Part shown: positions 47,878 to 58,921 of the stretch, in pieces
Layout: every line of letters starts with the position of its first letter
Numbering within the stretch: position 1 is the first letter of the stretch
NCBI GenBank assembly: GCA_940337035.1
Contig: OW679197.1
Span: 61,897,903-61,961,902 of the forward strand
From: Agriotes lineatus
Lineage: Eukaryota > Arthropoda > Insecta > Coleoptera > Elateridae
Length of the DNA stretch: 64,000 nucleotides
Direction of reading: 5' to 3'
Position numbers and translations under genes: made by a program
Notes under the pieces: model-generated
Told to the model about the DNA's origin: nothing
Database searches by the model: none
The model's input: only the letters and a program-made list of their open reading frames with translations

Positions 47878-48010
47878 TTCTTCTTCTTAGGGTGCCATCT
47901 CCGTCCGAAGGTTGGCCATCATTATGGCTATTTGTATTTTATTCACAGCATTTCTGAAAAGCGGGTTTGACCTGCAGTTGTACCACTCTCTTAGGTTACG
48001 CAGCCATATA
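47878..48010 (-). mobile_element. Second LINE 3' end of similar type, truncated
   Basis: On the - strand a short stretch ends '...ccttcggacggagatggcac' then 'cctaagaagaagaaa', the same kind of 3' terminus as 47170-47700 (gattggcaccctaagaagag). Only about 130 bases remain, so it was 5'-truncated on insertion. Confidence 0.7.
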
Positions 48011-48070
48011 TCAATTAAAAAAATCTCAGTATATATGTAGATACACATAAATGAAGGTAAAATATTAAAA

Positions 48071-48782
48071 AGATGTATAAAGGGCTTTACTTAAAACCCT
48101 CGCAAGTGGACGTTGTGGCACTAAATAATTTTAAAAATCAAAGGAAAATAGGGATAAAAATATCTTCACGTTCGTAAAATAACTGGTACAATAAAACGAA
48201 ACACTGGCAATACGAATTAAATCAATTTCAATAAAAAAAATACCGGCGCAGGATTCGAAGTACAGAGCTTGCAAACGCGAATTTAAATGCGGCCGCTGAT
48301 CCACGGTCCCATTGACAATCTCCCCAGGCTTTGCGATGTGCGGCTATATTTAACAACACGGACCTGTTCAAACTTTTTGACTTTTTTACAACATTACCCT
48401 GTATATCTTGGTCCCTATTTTCGTCAAGTGTAAATCCTAACCTATGTGCAAATTATTACTTTTATCTATTTCTCAGTTAACGCAAAAATAGACAATATTT
48501 TATTTTTAAGGTGCTCACCATGTACTTATATATTTGTCAGAAATGTCCTCGATTTCATACCAGGTATACATATAATCTGCATGAAAAATATCGTCTCCAA
48601 CAAATAGTTTTTGAGTTACACTGCCAACAGACGGTCGGATGGACAGACAGACATACAGAATTGCGAAAACCGTCTTTTCGTCATCTAGGAACCCTAAAAC
48701 GTGACGATCTGAAGATATCTCGTAAGGTAATTTTTTCGTGATTACAATACTTCCTTCGCCTTTTAGACGAGGGAAGTAAAAA
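48071..48782 (-). mobile_element. Composite dispersed repeat, copy C (full length)
   Basis: Starts 'tataaagggctttacttaaa' and ends 'ttttagacgagggaagtaaa'. Internal order as in 28360-29075: 'caagtggacgttgtggcact', 'gcaggattcgaa' (B-box of a tRNA-like head on the - strand), 'aacattaccctgtatatctt', 'gtgctcaccatgtactt', then 'acagacagacatacagaatt' and 'gacgatctgaagatatctcg'. The 76-codon frame at 48511-48741 is part of the repeat. Confidence 0.75.
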
Positions 48783-51030
48783 CTATATACGTTTAACTAT
48801 ATTTCAAATCAATTAGCTAACAAACACTTATCATTACTTAAATTATTAATAATAATTGTTATTTGTGTGATCTAATATCACTGGTTATTAATTGTTATTT
48901 ATTTATGAATTCAATATTTTTAGATATTAATTAATGTATAAATGAATATATCATTAGGTTCGTTTTGTTATATCCCTAAAATGTAATTAAAGAGATAAAC
49001 TACTCATTATTAGTATGTTGATTTGTCTAAATTTTTATCGTGCAGGACCTTTCTCAATAAAGTGTAACAGAGGTAAAAATGATAATTTTATAAAATCGAC
49101 AGTAACCACTATTTGCTTAAAATAGTTGTAGCGTTAGACAAATTATAGTATATAATGTGTCAATGTTGGTAAGACGTTTTTATCAATTAAAAGCAATGTT
49201 TGAACACAGCGCTATCCAACTGGCGATATTCCACGTTATTAAGGCAATCTCCCATCAACACTGTTTAAGTGCTTTCCAGAACTATTTGTCTGCATTTAGC
49301 TTGTAATTTAATCTATTACTTTTCTCGGCTACTTGAAACTGCTGCACTTGTTCCTTTTGTTGAAATTCTTAACTCTTGCGAACGAGACACATCACACATC
49401 ACTTCAATCAATTCCGATTTGTAAAAAAATAGCTAAATTGAGTAATTAAAAAATTAAAGCAATTGTCGACAATTACGATTTAGCTGTTCGAATAACTAAT
49501 TTAATTTGACCGTTCTTTCAGAAACATAAATTAGGAAAAAAGTAAAACTAAAGCATTTGTTTTTATCAAGCTACATATTTATAAAGCATTTTCCATGGCC
49601 TCTATGAGCCGTTTAAGCCTATGGTTTGGTGTTCCAAGTCCATTATATGCAAAATCAACTCGGGGATAAGATGAACTGCTTATCTTAGAATTATTATTAT
49701 TATGCAAACAGCACCAGGTTCGTTATATTCAAAACGAAACCACAATTTAGACAAATAGTTGAAGTTCAAAATATTATTATATAAATGTTCTGTTTAGAAA
49801 AGTTGTTGATCGAATAGCATACGGGGTTTTATTTCAAGCATAAAAAGGGATTTGACTAATTAAGAACGCTCTGTGCCGATTCAGCGAAGTTAAGAAACGT
49901 AATTGAAAAGGCATCAACGGGTAGTAAACAATTATGAAATAAAATGGTTGGCTGAATTCTGTTGTGCGACAACCCTTTATCAAATAGGCGCAGTAGCATG
50001 AAAAAGTTGTGTTTATCCCATAAAAAATAACTTCGCCGCAGTCGTCAAATAAATGCGCGTGTTAGCGAAACTTAGTTTAGTATTGCGCAAATACAGAACC
50101 ACAGCATACATTTAGAATATAAAGTAAGGCAAGTAACATTTTTAAACAGCAGATGGTTGCTTACTAATTATATTAACTTCCATGAAACACGATTCAACAA
50201 GTTACGCGATATCAATTGATGCCAAGAGACACCAAGGTGGTAGCCGCAGCCGAAGGACACAAGAAATTGTGTAAGACTACCCCTAACTTGTATTAGCAGA
50301 CCATCAGTATTCGAATATTTGGAGAAGATTGATGGAGATAACGTGAAGTATATTGGAGGTTACTCGAAAGGTGCCTGAAATAAATCCGATAGAACGTTGG
50401 GCGATAAATCGGTTCCGTACTCCAGATTGCATGTTTTCAAGATCGTTAAATCCTGTTTTCACCAGATAGGTGCAGGAATTTATTTCAAACTATTGTACTA
50501 AATCTGCATTCGCGTGGTAACAATTTTCGAGCTAAATTTGGTTGCTAAGCGTTTATCACAGAAAAAATAAAGATTACCTCACTTTCACTTTTCTAAACGA
50601 TTAGAAAATGTCTTGTACTAGTAACAAACTAAATAGCAAAGAAAGTTTCTAATGTTTAGTTAAAGCAATCGACTTGCAACGGGCACATTTTCTAAGTGCA
50701 CGTGTTTATTTGCTATCAACAATTAACCGCGACAAGTGCGTGTTGTATGAAAACTGTAACGAAACATTTTTAATTAGCGGACGGAGTGGCACCTTGTAAA
50801 ATTTAAAGCAGGAATTAAAGAATAACAACAAGAACTAATTTTATTAAGATGAAGAGAATTAAAACGTTGACAAAGCGACAAAGTGTCACAGTCTTTGAAT
50901 TAACATTCATTTACAAAGCTTTTCGTGCTATCGTTTGAGCTTCTCTTAAAATTTACTGGAATTCTTTTAGTAATTGCTATAACTATGGTTTGCCCTTTAT
51001 TTAACTAATAAGAGCCACAATTCTTCAACT
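48783..51030. other. No recognisable gene
   Basis: AT-rich interval without supported features. Confidence 0.45.
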
Positions 51031-51035
51031 TAAAA

Positions 51036-51900
51036 ATCTGTAAATGGCTTTACTCAGAACTTCCCTCGAAAGTGGAAGTTGTGACACTAAATATTTTGAA
51101 AAATCAAAGACAATTGAGAGTAAAAATATCTTAACCTTCGTAATAATACTGAAACCATAATTGGAAACACTTAGTAAGGCAAATACTAGAAATTTTTCTT
51201 TTTTGTATACATACGAGCTATGTATACTTTTATAAAAAGCGTGTCAACACATTGTTTTAGTGCTAATTATAGATGAAATTTGGAAGTTCTAATGTAAGGC
51301 CTTTCTGGATATTTTCTCGAAAATAAGTCTCTATAGTTCTCTTTCACAAGCTGACAGTTCTGTAGCACAAGCTGATACTATATTAACATTAAAGTTTTTG
51401 TCTTTGCTGTACATGGTTGTATTAAAAATTACAATTTTATGGGTAATTCAAAAAATAAAAACTAATTACTATTAATTTCACATTAAATAATTTGAATACT
51501 CTTTCATAACAGATTATTCTTTTAAAAACTTGGAAAGTTAAATTTGAAATTTCGTGTATAGTTGGTTTCCTATAGATTGCAATAGAACAATGCATTGACA
51601 CGTTTTTGATAAAAGTATACATAGCTCGTATGTATACCAAAAAGAAAAATTATTTGTACATCAATTTACAATAAAAAAATTGCAGACGGGATTCGAACTC
51701 AACGCGATTTCAGCGCTTGCGGAGGAGATTTTAATGGGAAGCAAACGGGACGCCAGCAGCGCCCCCGTCATTCCCAGCCTGCCACGAAGCACTGCCTTGT
51801 GTCGCCGAGATGCGACTTCATTACATTCAACAATTAATGCTTCGTTCCTCAAGGGCTTCGAGAAAACTTCCCAGAGTTAGCAAAGATGTGCCTCACGACG
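51036..51900 (-). mobile_element. Composite dispersed repeat, copy D, interrupted by a MITE
   Basis: The left block 'aatggctttactcagaactt' then 'ccctcgaaagtggaagttg' matches the start of copies B and C. The right block after 51655 carries 'caatttacaataaaaaaatt' and 'gggattcgaactcaacgcg', the tRNA-like head on the - strand. Downstream to 51880 is a GC-richer stretch (gacgccagcagcgcccccgt) not seen in the other copies. The CAGACAG-rich half is absent. Confidence 0.62.
51189..51652. mobile_element. MITE nested in composite repeat copy D
   Basis: The inverted ends of about 60 bases are aaatttttcttttttgtata, 'catacgagctatgtatactt' and 'ttataaaaagcgtgtcaa', mirrored by 'ttgacacgtttttgataaaa', 'gtatacatagctcgtatgta' and 'taccaaaaagaaaaatt'. 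The interior is AT-rich with no transposase. Confidence 0.8.
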
Positions 51901-51934
51901 ACCTATTTTTTTTGGAAAGGAATGTACTATTAAA

Positions 51935-52305
51935 GAAGCTGCGTGGCGCAGATAAGTAAGCGCCAGGCTTGCATTAAGCAAGTCCGCGGTTCGAATCCCG
52001 CTGGGGTCGGAATTTTTCCGTATCCTTGGCGATTAGAATCGGGCTCAGTGAGGCCATTCACAGTTGGGCACCAAATTAACTGTGCTCTACTTAAAATCAC
52101 AGAACTAAGAGATAGAGTAACAAGGTTAACACAGACAACTCACACAATGGTTGCTGCGCAAGCACCAAAGGCGCGCTCCAACTCTGTATCCTGAATCCAG
52201 GGAAAATTAAGCATTGTACCGCCAGATGCCAGCGCATAAAGCACCAGCCTCTACACCTCAAGGTAAACGAGGTTACAGATTATACATACATACATACATA
52301 CATGT
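51935..52305 (+). mobile_element. tRNA-derived SINE, family T, copy 2
   Basis: The head 'gctgcgtggcgcagataagt' and B-box 'ggttcgaatcccgc' are followed by the same body blocks as 36094-36426 and a (catacata)n tail at 52280-52305. The frame at 51943-52194 belongs to the SINE. Better preserved than copy 1. Confidence 0.88.
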
Positions 52306-52315
52306 ACTACTAGCA

Positions 52316-52815
52316 AAACAAAGTGGCCTCTATGGGATCCACGTTGTCTCCAGTCATTGCAAATATATTTATGGAAGCCTTTGAAGAACAAGCTATTCGG
52401 TCTGACCTCACACCTGCATGCTGGTTCCTCTACGTCGACAACACTTTATATGGACCCATTGAAACGCAGCCCTTAAAGTGTTTTTGGTACACCTAAACAA
52501 CCACCATGCCAAAATATGATTCACTATGGAGACTGAAGAAAATGGACGTCTCCGTTTCCTGAATGTGTTAGTGAAATGAACCGCTAACAATACATAAAGC
52601 CATACAATATATTGAAAGAAGACTGTTACGTACATGCTTCGTCTCATCACCATCCCCAGCAAAAGAAATCATTGATCAAGACTCTTATTCATTGAGCCAA
52701 CGCTATTTGTGACGAGGACACTAAACCACAAGACCATGTGAAAGAAGCTTTACGGAGAAATGGTTACAGTCGACGAGATATTAGGAAAGCATGCCAAAAT
52801 ACCATTTAACAAAAG
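52316..52815 (+). mobile_element. Penelope-like element, reverse transcriptase remnant
   Basis: Reads SMGSTLSPVIANIFMEAFEE then TPACWFLYVDNTLYGPIET. This fits the Penelope RT order G-V-A-M-G-S-x-L-S-P, C-W-F-R-Y-V-D-D. The second catalytic Asp is replaced by Asn (YVDN at 52431-52442). After a frameshift comes HLNNHHAKI, FTMETEENGRLRFLNVLV, and later YGEMVTVDEILGKHAK in a shifted frame. It is interrupted at about 52816 by foreign DNA, and the C-terminal part resumes at 55010. Confidence 0.88.
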
Positions 52816-52819
52816 AAAC

Positions 52820-53005
52820 CCAAATATTCTTCTTCTTCTTCTAACTTCTAAAATAGGCTAACAGCCAGTTCTTTGCCATATTATTAGACCGAATCGCGCC
52901 ACTGTTTGTTTTGGTCGCCCAATACTTCTTCTTGCCCTAGGTTGGCCATCTCGTGCGATTGGTACCACTCTACTCTCGTCCATTCTATGTAAATGTGATA
53001 AAATG
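52820..53005 (-). mobile_element. LINE 3' end with GAA-type tail inside the Penelope remnant
   Basis: On the - strand: MDESRVVPIARDGQPRARRS then IGRPKQ, the common C-terminal pattern I-A-R-D...G-R-P-x-x-R-W of insect LINEs, followed by a short 3' part and a tail of aagaagaagaagaat (52822-52840). The tail abuts the point where the Penelope reading breaks. Confidence 0.75.
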
Positions 53006-53399
53006 GGTCTATTAGCTCCACGTTGCGGTTTAATAAATGTTATGATTGCTCGTTTGTGAACTCACAATACAATTCAATAAGTTAAATTGTGGCTGGTGAA
53101 AAGCGAAATGTAATAAATGATCACACAAATAAATGGTTGTATGCCCCTTTTATATTTTATCTAATCTACAAAATTGATTTGGCTAACTACAAGGCAGGCA
53201 TGAAACTTAAATCTCATTGGGTTGGGATCATAAACGGACTTTTTTATTCGTGAACTCACTAGTTCGAATGCGCGGTTCTTGGTAGATCAAAAAAATCCTT
53301 GATTTGACAGATTACACAAAATGACGCTAGTGGTAACAGCGTGTTTGAAGGTTTTAAAAGTGAAATTACTGTGAGAAACGAGTCAGCTAATTATTCAAA
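53006..53399. other. No recognisable gene
   Basis: Short AT-rich interval between the LINE tail and the GC-richer block. Confidence 0.4.
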
Positions 53400-53912
53400 T
53401 TTTCGGCCTTGCAACAATTACCACTGTTTTGTTTCAGCGATGACGTAGAAACACCTTGCCTTGCTTTTTTCGTGACGTACAAGGGTCGCCAAAACGTGCA
53501 TTTGTTTTTATTCGCTTGGATTCTCAGCCGAATTCGTACAATCCACCGACGCCACTTGATTTTTGGAAAAACCGAAGCAAATAAAGCCTCGGGAAAATGC
53601 TAATCCACTTCGAAAAGATTTGACCTCGGATTTCAATGCGTTCCCGACACTCTACACTTAAATTTTCAGGCTTTATCCTACCTCGGTTGCAGACTTCTAA
53701 GCTGCCCGTTGTGAATGCTGCTCGGATATTCTGCTGGACACGGTTCCCTCGCTGCAGATGCTGTCCGTGACGTTCTTGCAGTCCTCCCGGACGTAATGCA
53801 GTGCAGGTCTCTGGCTCTGGATTCTTACTTTTGCCGAGAACGATTATCGGAAACCCCAGCTGAACGGCAGCCGATGTCCTCGGAGAAGCGATTAGAGAAT
53901 TTTTTATTTTAG
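53400..53912. other. GC-richer block, possible exon or unrecognised element
   Basis: Clearly richer in G and C than its neighbours. It starts after ttgtttcag (53436, a good acceptor on +) with CGATGACGTAGAAACACC. Frames of 64 and 65 codons exist on + (53409-53603; 53715-53912), and the - strand also has an open stretch with CKNVTDSICSEGTV. None is recognisable. It lies inside the insertion that splits the Penelope element, which argues for transposon origin. Confidence 0.3.
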
Positions 53913-54699
53913 TGCTGCGGAAACCTTCACAAACACTGTCACATGTACTCTAAGATGGGCACAATAAAAGACAATTTTTTTACTCGTAATATGCTCGTTT
54001 AGTGGTATAAAAAAGTGTTTAAAGATGAAGCACAAATCTAACAAACTTCATGTAAAAATTAATTCAATTGTTCTCGTTTTTTCAACATAACAGCATCAGG
54101 TTGCTATGTTACTATGATTCTCTTATTTTAAAGGAAATTAATTTTGGTAACGAAAGGTTACAAATGAAAGTAAATTTGAGTACTTAAATTATATTTACAA
54201 TTTTCTTAAAACTAAATTATTGTCTTTAATCTTATAACTAAATAGTTCGGTAGCGCTGCCCACACAAACGTTTTTATTTTTATTTTGTCATTTCTCTGCT
54301 TTGCACTATTACACTTTATTTTTAAATGCACTGATTTTTGAGTTTACAATGTTCGCGTCATTATCTTTTATCTTCTGTGGCCCTTTAGAATTCCTCTTTT
54401 GCAATATTTCTATTATATTATCTCGCTTAATTAACCTTTCTGCTTTGCTTACTAATTTCACTATCTTTTGCTTTTGATTTAATAAACTACGCTACTTTTA
54501 TAATGCAGCCAACCTTTTGTGTCAAATACATTTTATAAATTGGTCTGGCTTTACATTTGCACAAGCCTTATTCGAATTATATTAATTTAGTCACAAGCCA
54601 ATTTAAACCCTTTGAAATTTGCTTTGCCTTTCCGCACCTTTTTCCAACTAATTTAATCTTTTTCGCATCTCATTATCAATGCATTTACTGTTTTACATT
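53913..54699. other. No recognisable gene
   Basis: AT-rich, with pyrimidine-rich runs on +. It may hold the 3' part of the - strand LINE that follows, but the similarity cannot be traced. Confidence 0.35.
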
Positions 54700-55005
54700 A
54701 GTTTTAAAATTTGCAATTATCGATTATCTTGCACTACAAACAGAGCCAAGTCGAGGGCCTCATGCCATCTCACTATATGTGCATTCCATTCGTTTCTTTT
54801 GCTCGATACCCAATCAATATGCAATTTTACATGCTTCCCTTATGATTACATTCCTCACTCTGTCGTATCTTGTTTTCCTAGGTATTCTTTTCAGTACATT
54901 CATTTCTACAAATTCCATCTGTTGCCTATTTTTTTATGTTTGGGGTTTCGTTTCTGCTGTGTATGTTAGTATTGGCCGTACTGTGCTTTTGTACCTAAAC
55001 CTAAA
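54700..55005 (-). mobile_element. LINE C-terminal fragment
   Basis: On the - strand: VLTYTAETKPQT, then EFVEMNVLKRIPRKTRYDRV then RNVIIREACKIA, then NEWNAHIVRWHEALDLALFV in a shifted frame. This matches the post-RT region (Y-A-S-E-T-W..., L-R-R-I-x-G..., R-V-R-N-E-E-I). The 151-codon + strand frame over the same bases is its antisense shadow. Confidence 0.75.
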
Positions 55006-55009
55006 CCTA

Positions 55010-55620
55010 TAAATTACACCTGCCTTCCCTTAATCACCGGAGTAACCGATAGAATAGGTAAGGTCTTAGATAAGAAGAATATCAGAGTCCTCTGTAGTAC
55101 AATAGGAAAGATCGAACACTTCATCCCCTCCAGCAAAGATGTTTTGCCCAGGCTACAGACAGAAGGCGTACCAGCTCCAGTGTACTTGTGACAAAGCTTA
55201 CATCAGACAGATGGGAAGAAACATCCAATGTAGAATAAAAGAACACCAGAACCACACACGACCTGGAAACACATAAAAAGTAGCCATCGCAGAACACAGG
55301 ATAAATTACGACTCAGTAAACATACTAGCCGAGAATAAAAATACTACCCTCGTGATATTCGGGAATCTCTAGAAGTTATTAAGACAGTTTCTATCTAGAA
55401 GGCGGTTACCGCCTCAATAACATATAGAAGGTAGATCTGCACAATCAATCGAACCATTGGAATAACAAGTACCAATAACATACAAGATTTACATGAGCAG
55501 CCAACCGTAACGACCCTCGGTACATAATCAGCAGCCTGAAACACCAATATCAGTCTTTGGAAAACCTCTGAAGAAGCTGACAGAATGAGCAGCGAAACGT
55601 CAAGTTTTAATCAATGACCA
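55010..55620 (+). mobile_element. Penelope-like element, C-terminal GIY-YIG part and 3' end
   Basis: Resumes the Penelope reading: LPLITGVTDRIGKVLDKKNI, then QCTCDKAYIRQMGRNIQCRI then KEHQNHTRPGN, which corresponds to C-x-C-G-K-x-Y-I-G-Q-T-x-R...R-I-x-E-H of the GIY-YIG endonuclease (YIGQT decayed to YIRQM). AIAEHRINYDSVNILAENK follows. The terminal region has CTGAAGA (55568) and GAAACGTC (55594-55601), a hammerhead-like pair. Several stops and frame changes. Confidence 0.85.
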
Positions 55621-55689
55621 CGATATAACCCCGAAGAATCTAACATTATGGACAACGGCCGTGTAAGCCTGCATTCCACTACCAATCGT

Positions 55690-56085
55690 ATCGTTGCCCA
55701 TTTTTGTTTCTTTTACAACAATTACCCTATATCTGTTGGGTCTCATTTTATTTAAAGGTAAAGCCTGAGCTGCGTGACAATTATTACTTTGTATTTATTC
55801 ATTAGTTAAAGCTAAAATAGACAACAATTTATTTTTTAAGTTTTCACCCTGTATATATTTGACCGACATTGTTTGGTTTCATACAAGGTAGACATATAAA
55901 GAGCGTCTTCCTTGAATAAATAGTTTTTGAGTTATACCGGCATCAGATAGACAGACAGACAGAATTGAAAAAACCGGTTTTTGGTCATCTAAAGACCCTG
56001 AAACTTGAAAATCTGAAAAAGTCTTGGAAAATGATTTTTTCGGGATTACAATACTTTCTACGTGTTTTAGACCAAGGAAGTAAAA
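55690..56085 (-). mobile_element. Composite dispersed repeat, copy E (right half)
   Basis: Contains 'tttacaacaattaccctata', 'aaagcctgagctgcgtgaca', 'agttttcaccctgtatatat', 'tagacagacagacagaattg' and 'gaccaaggaagtaaaaa' at the end. The half with the 'ctcagaacttccctc' start is missing. Confidence 0.7.
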
Positions 56086-56506
56086 ATGAGGCTAAACGCT
56101 AATTCAGATTTCAATTTTCGTCTTATTTCCAACTTATTGCACCTCTGGGTAATGATTCCATGAGCAAGTATATTTATGAAGCATTGCTGTGAAAATCGCC
56201 AACTTTTAGTTGCCGGCTAATCACTTCTTTTCCGATTGAAGGGTGTTAAATGCGAAAATGGGCGACATTCTTGGTTAGGTAAACATATTCGTATCTTTTC
56301 TGAAAATAGTGTTTTATACTTACAACTTGAGTTATCTATTTGTTAAATATTACAGGACAAAAAATGAAGTGAAAGCTTGCTCAACGGTATTAAAGAAATA
56401 CTTTAAAAACAAGGGGGAATATTGATGCTACTCGTCACAATTATCGTACTCTAAGATAAAGATCAAATGTAACTTGATACATTTAAACTATTATAAATTA
56501 ATTACT
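56086..56506. other. No recognisable gene
   Basis: AT-rich spacer before the SINE pair. Confidence 0.45.
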
Positions 56507-56840
56507 GCCGGGGTCGGTAGCTGAGTGGTAAGCATCCTCACTACTGATCTAAGGGTCGCGAGTTCGATTCCCGATGCCGGCGAAGTTTTCAAAAATAAAA
56601 AAATGCAGATGAGAGTCTCTACAGAATGCCATCATTCGAAAGTGATGTAAAGCCGTGGGCCCCCATGTTACTACGATGTGTAGTATGTAAAAGAACCCTT
56701 GCTAGGGTTGGAACTGCTTTAGTCTCGGCAAAATTCTAAGTAGGACTTTGACCATATGACCAAAGCAATCGGTGTCTAAGGTACCTGGTACTCTGCATGC
56801 CTAGACCTTGTCCATTAACAAACAAACAAACAAACAAATT
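56507..56840 (+). mobile_element. tRNA-derived SINE, family U, copy 1
   Basis: The head gccggggtcggtagctgagt then 'ggtaagcatcc' holds the A-box, and 'gagttcgattcccg' is the B-box. Body: 'ttttcaaaaataaaaaaatg', 'gagtctctacagaatgccat', 'gtgatgtaaagccgtggg', 'gtgtagtatgtaaaagaacc'. It closes with an (aaac)n tail at 56815-56838. Preceded by 'aaattaattactg', which recurs right after the tail and may be the target-site duplication. Confidence 0.9.
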
Positions 56841-57080
56841 AATTACTGGCTGGGATCGGTAGCTGAGTGGTAACCATCCTGACTACTGATCTAAGAGGGT
56901 CGCGAGTTCGATTCCCGGTCCCGGCGAGGTTTTCAAAAATTAAAAAATGCAGATGAGAGCCTCTACAGAATGCCATCATTCGAAAGTGATGTAAAGCCGT
57001 GGGTCCCATGTTACTACGATGTGTAGTATGTAAAAGAACCCTTGCTAGGGTTGGAACTTCTTAGTCTAGGCAAAATCAAT
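56841..57080 (+). mobile_element. tRNA-derived SINE, family U, copy 2 (3'-truncated), head-to-tail with copy 1
   Basis: Starts at 'attaattactggctgggatc' and repeats the head, B-box and body of copy 1 with few changes, ending near 'ggttggaacttcttagtcta' then 'ggcaaaatc'. It lacks the last part (ggtgtctaaggtacctgg) and the (aaac)n tail. Confidence 0.88.
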
Positions 57081-58510
57081 TCCAGTAGCATTCAGTTTAA
57101 TTTACTAGCCAAGACTCAACTGAAACGAGCTCAATACAAAATAAAAATAGATTTAAGAAACTTGGTTTGGAAACAATAGCGGAGAAACCAATAGATTTCT
57201 GATTTGCAATTCGCTGTTTTAAACTTTAGCAATATTAAAGCTTTTTGTATTTAGAATGGGGATGGAAAATAAAATTCCATAAGCAATTCTCCTTATAAAT
57301 ATTTTCAAAGGCATTTTCCAATTGATTAATACGTTATGTTTACGTTTTTAGGTGAACACGAATTGATGTGCGTTTGTTGTTTGTTTTCAATCTTCTGTTG
57401 TATATTTTGCATGCATTATTAAAGATTTTTTTACATTTCCATAATTAACTTTAGCGAAGTTCCGTTAATGACTACAATTATTCTTTACAATTTTCCATCG
57501 TTTTGCGTTTCTAGGAGAACAAGCAGGTTTTCAGTGCAAAATTATAAACTGCGTAAAACAATTCACTCATGTCATTGTCAGATGCTCGTTGAGGTAAATT
57601 TCCAATTTGAATAGTAAGTGGCCTACAAACCAGATTTGCAACATGCAATAAATTTCAATTCTATTTTTAAACATGACCGGACTTAAAGTCAAATATAATT
57701 ATCCATTTTATGCAGTATTCAATATGATTTATATTTTTTTTTTCAATTTCAATCATACGTGTAAGAAGTATTGGATCATCAAATAAATTTCAGAGTGAGT
57801 TGGCTGATTGACATATTTAATATATTTAAGCTTTGTTACTATGCCTTTAGTATATTTCGAAATGATCTTATATGAAAGTCTTATGAAACTCGCAACAAAC
57901 TAAACTGTGTCATCTAAAATAACATAATCAGAACTATAAGTTAGATGTCACTATTTAATCATCGCAAACCCAAAGCAGGGTCTCGGAGGGCTCATAACTG
58001 AATTTCATAGTGCAATTATTTAAAATTTAGTGTTATATCTTTTTAGGTATGGTCTAAAGTGACTTATGAATTGGTTATATTAATAAACTAGTGTGAACTG
58101 ACTTTCCCTATTTTATATAATAGAATGCCCTATTATTAGCAAATAAAATCAAAATGCCACTCTTAGTGAAGAAGACCATTTAAAATTCTACCACACGTCC
58201 TGTGACAACATGTTGTTACTTTGGAAAACGACCGACGTAGTTTAGTGATTGGAAAGCTATTTATTATGAGTAAATATTTACAGTTTTGTCAAGACGAGTA
58301 TAGCCATATAGTAAACAATTAGAAACACGAGGTGGTTGAAGCTCCAACTACACCTACAAAAAATTGAAAATATTAATAAGCTGAACCAAAGAAAGCTACG
58401 CGGATTTTGTATTAAATTTGCTGCATTAATTTAGCGGTGTTGATAAAATCTTTTTTATATGTGGAAACATTATAGTAATTAAATTTAGAGAAAAAAAACC
58501 TTATTTCTTA
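57081..58510. other. No recognisable gene
   Basis: AT-rich interval without supported features. Confidence 0.45.
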
Positions 58511-58512
58511 TA

Positions 58513-58919
58513 CAGCGTGATCAGAATAAAGGGTCACAAAGGGGCAACTTTTTTATTATCAATTTATTAGAACATTTTGTTTCTGATAGAAGTTGCTGCA
58601 TCTTCGAAAACTCAAAATATAAAAAAGGCTTAAGAATAAAGTACTCTTATTTTTCAAACTACACAAAAATGTTATTTGAAAAAGTTGCTTTTACCGTATT
58701 CGATAATAGGTTAAGCTGAAGTGTAATGCAAAATGTTTTGTGTATTTGGAAAAATAGAGGTACTTTATTCCTAAGCCAATTTCATATTTTTGAATCTGCC
58801 TCGTGTACGAAAGGAGATATTTAAATTTTGGTAAGTTTATTTTAAGTTTTAGAAAATGCAGCGACTTTTAACAAGAACAAAATTTTCTAATATTGTTACC
58901 CATTATTCTGATCACACTG
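58513..58919. mobile_element. TA-flanked MITE, Tc1/mariner-like
   Basis: Ends cagcgtgatcagaataaagg and, inverted, cagtgtgatcagaataatgg, each next to TA (58511-58512, 58920-58921). The interior has inner inverted pairs (gaagttgctgcatcttcgaa; 'aaaatgcagcgacttttaac' and 'aggcttaagaataaagtact' against 'aggtactttattcctaagcc'). 407 bases, no transposase. Confidence 0.83.
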
Positions 58920-58921
58920 TA

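Noticed and set aside
54557..55012. 151-codon + strand frame, hydrophobic, as a membrane protein gene
   Set aside because: The - strand of the same bases reads as the C-terminal part of a LINE polyprotein. The + frame is its antisense shadow, pyrimidine-rich and therefore hydrophobic by composition.
56507..56590. Functional tRNA genes at the two GGTAGCTGAGTGGTA heads
   Set aside because: The A- and B-boxes are good, but the acceptor stem pairs poorly and both continue into the same SINE body with an (aaac)n tail.
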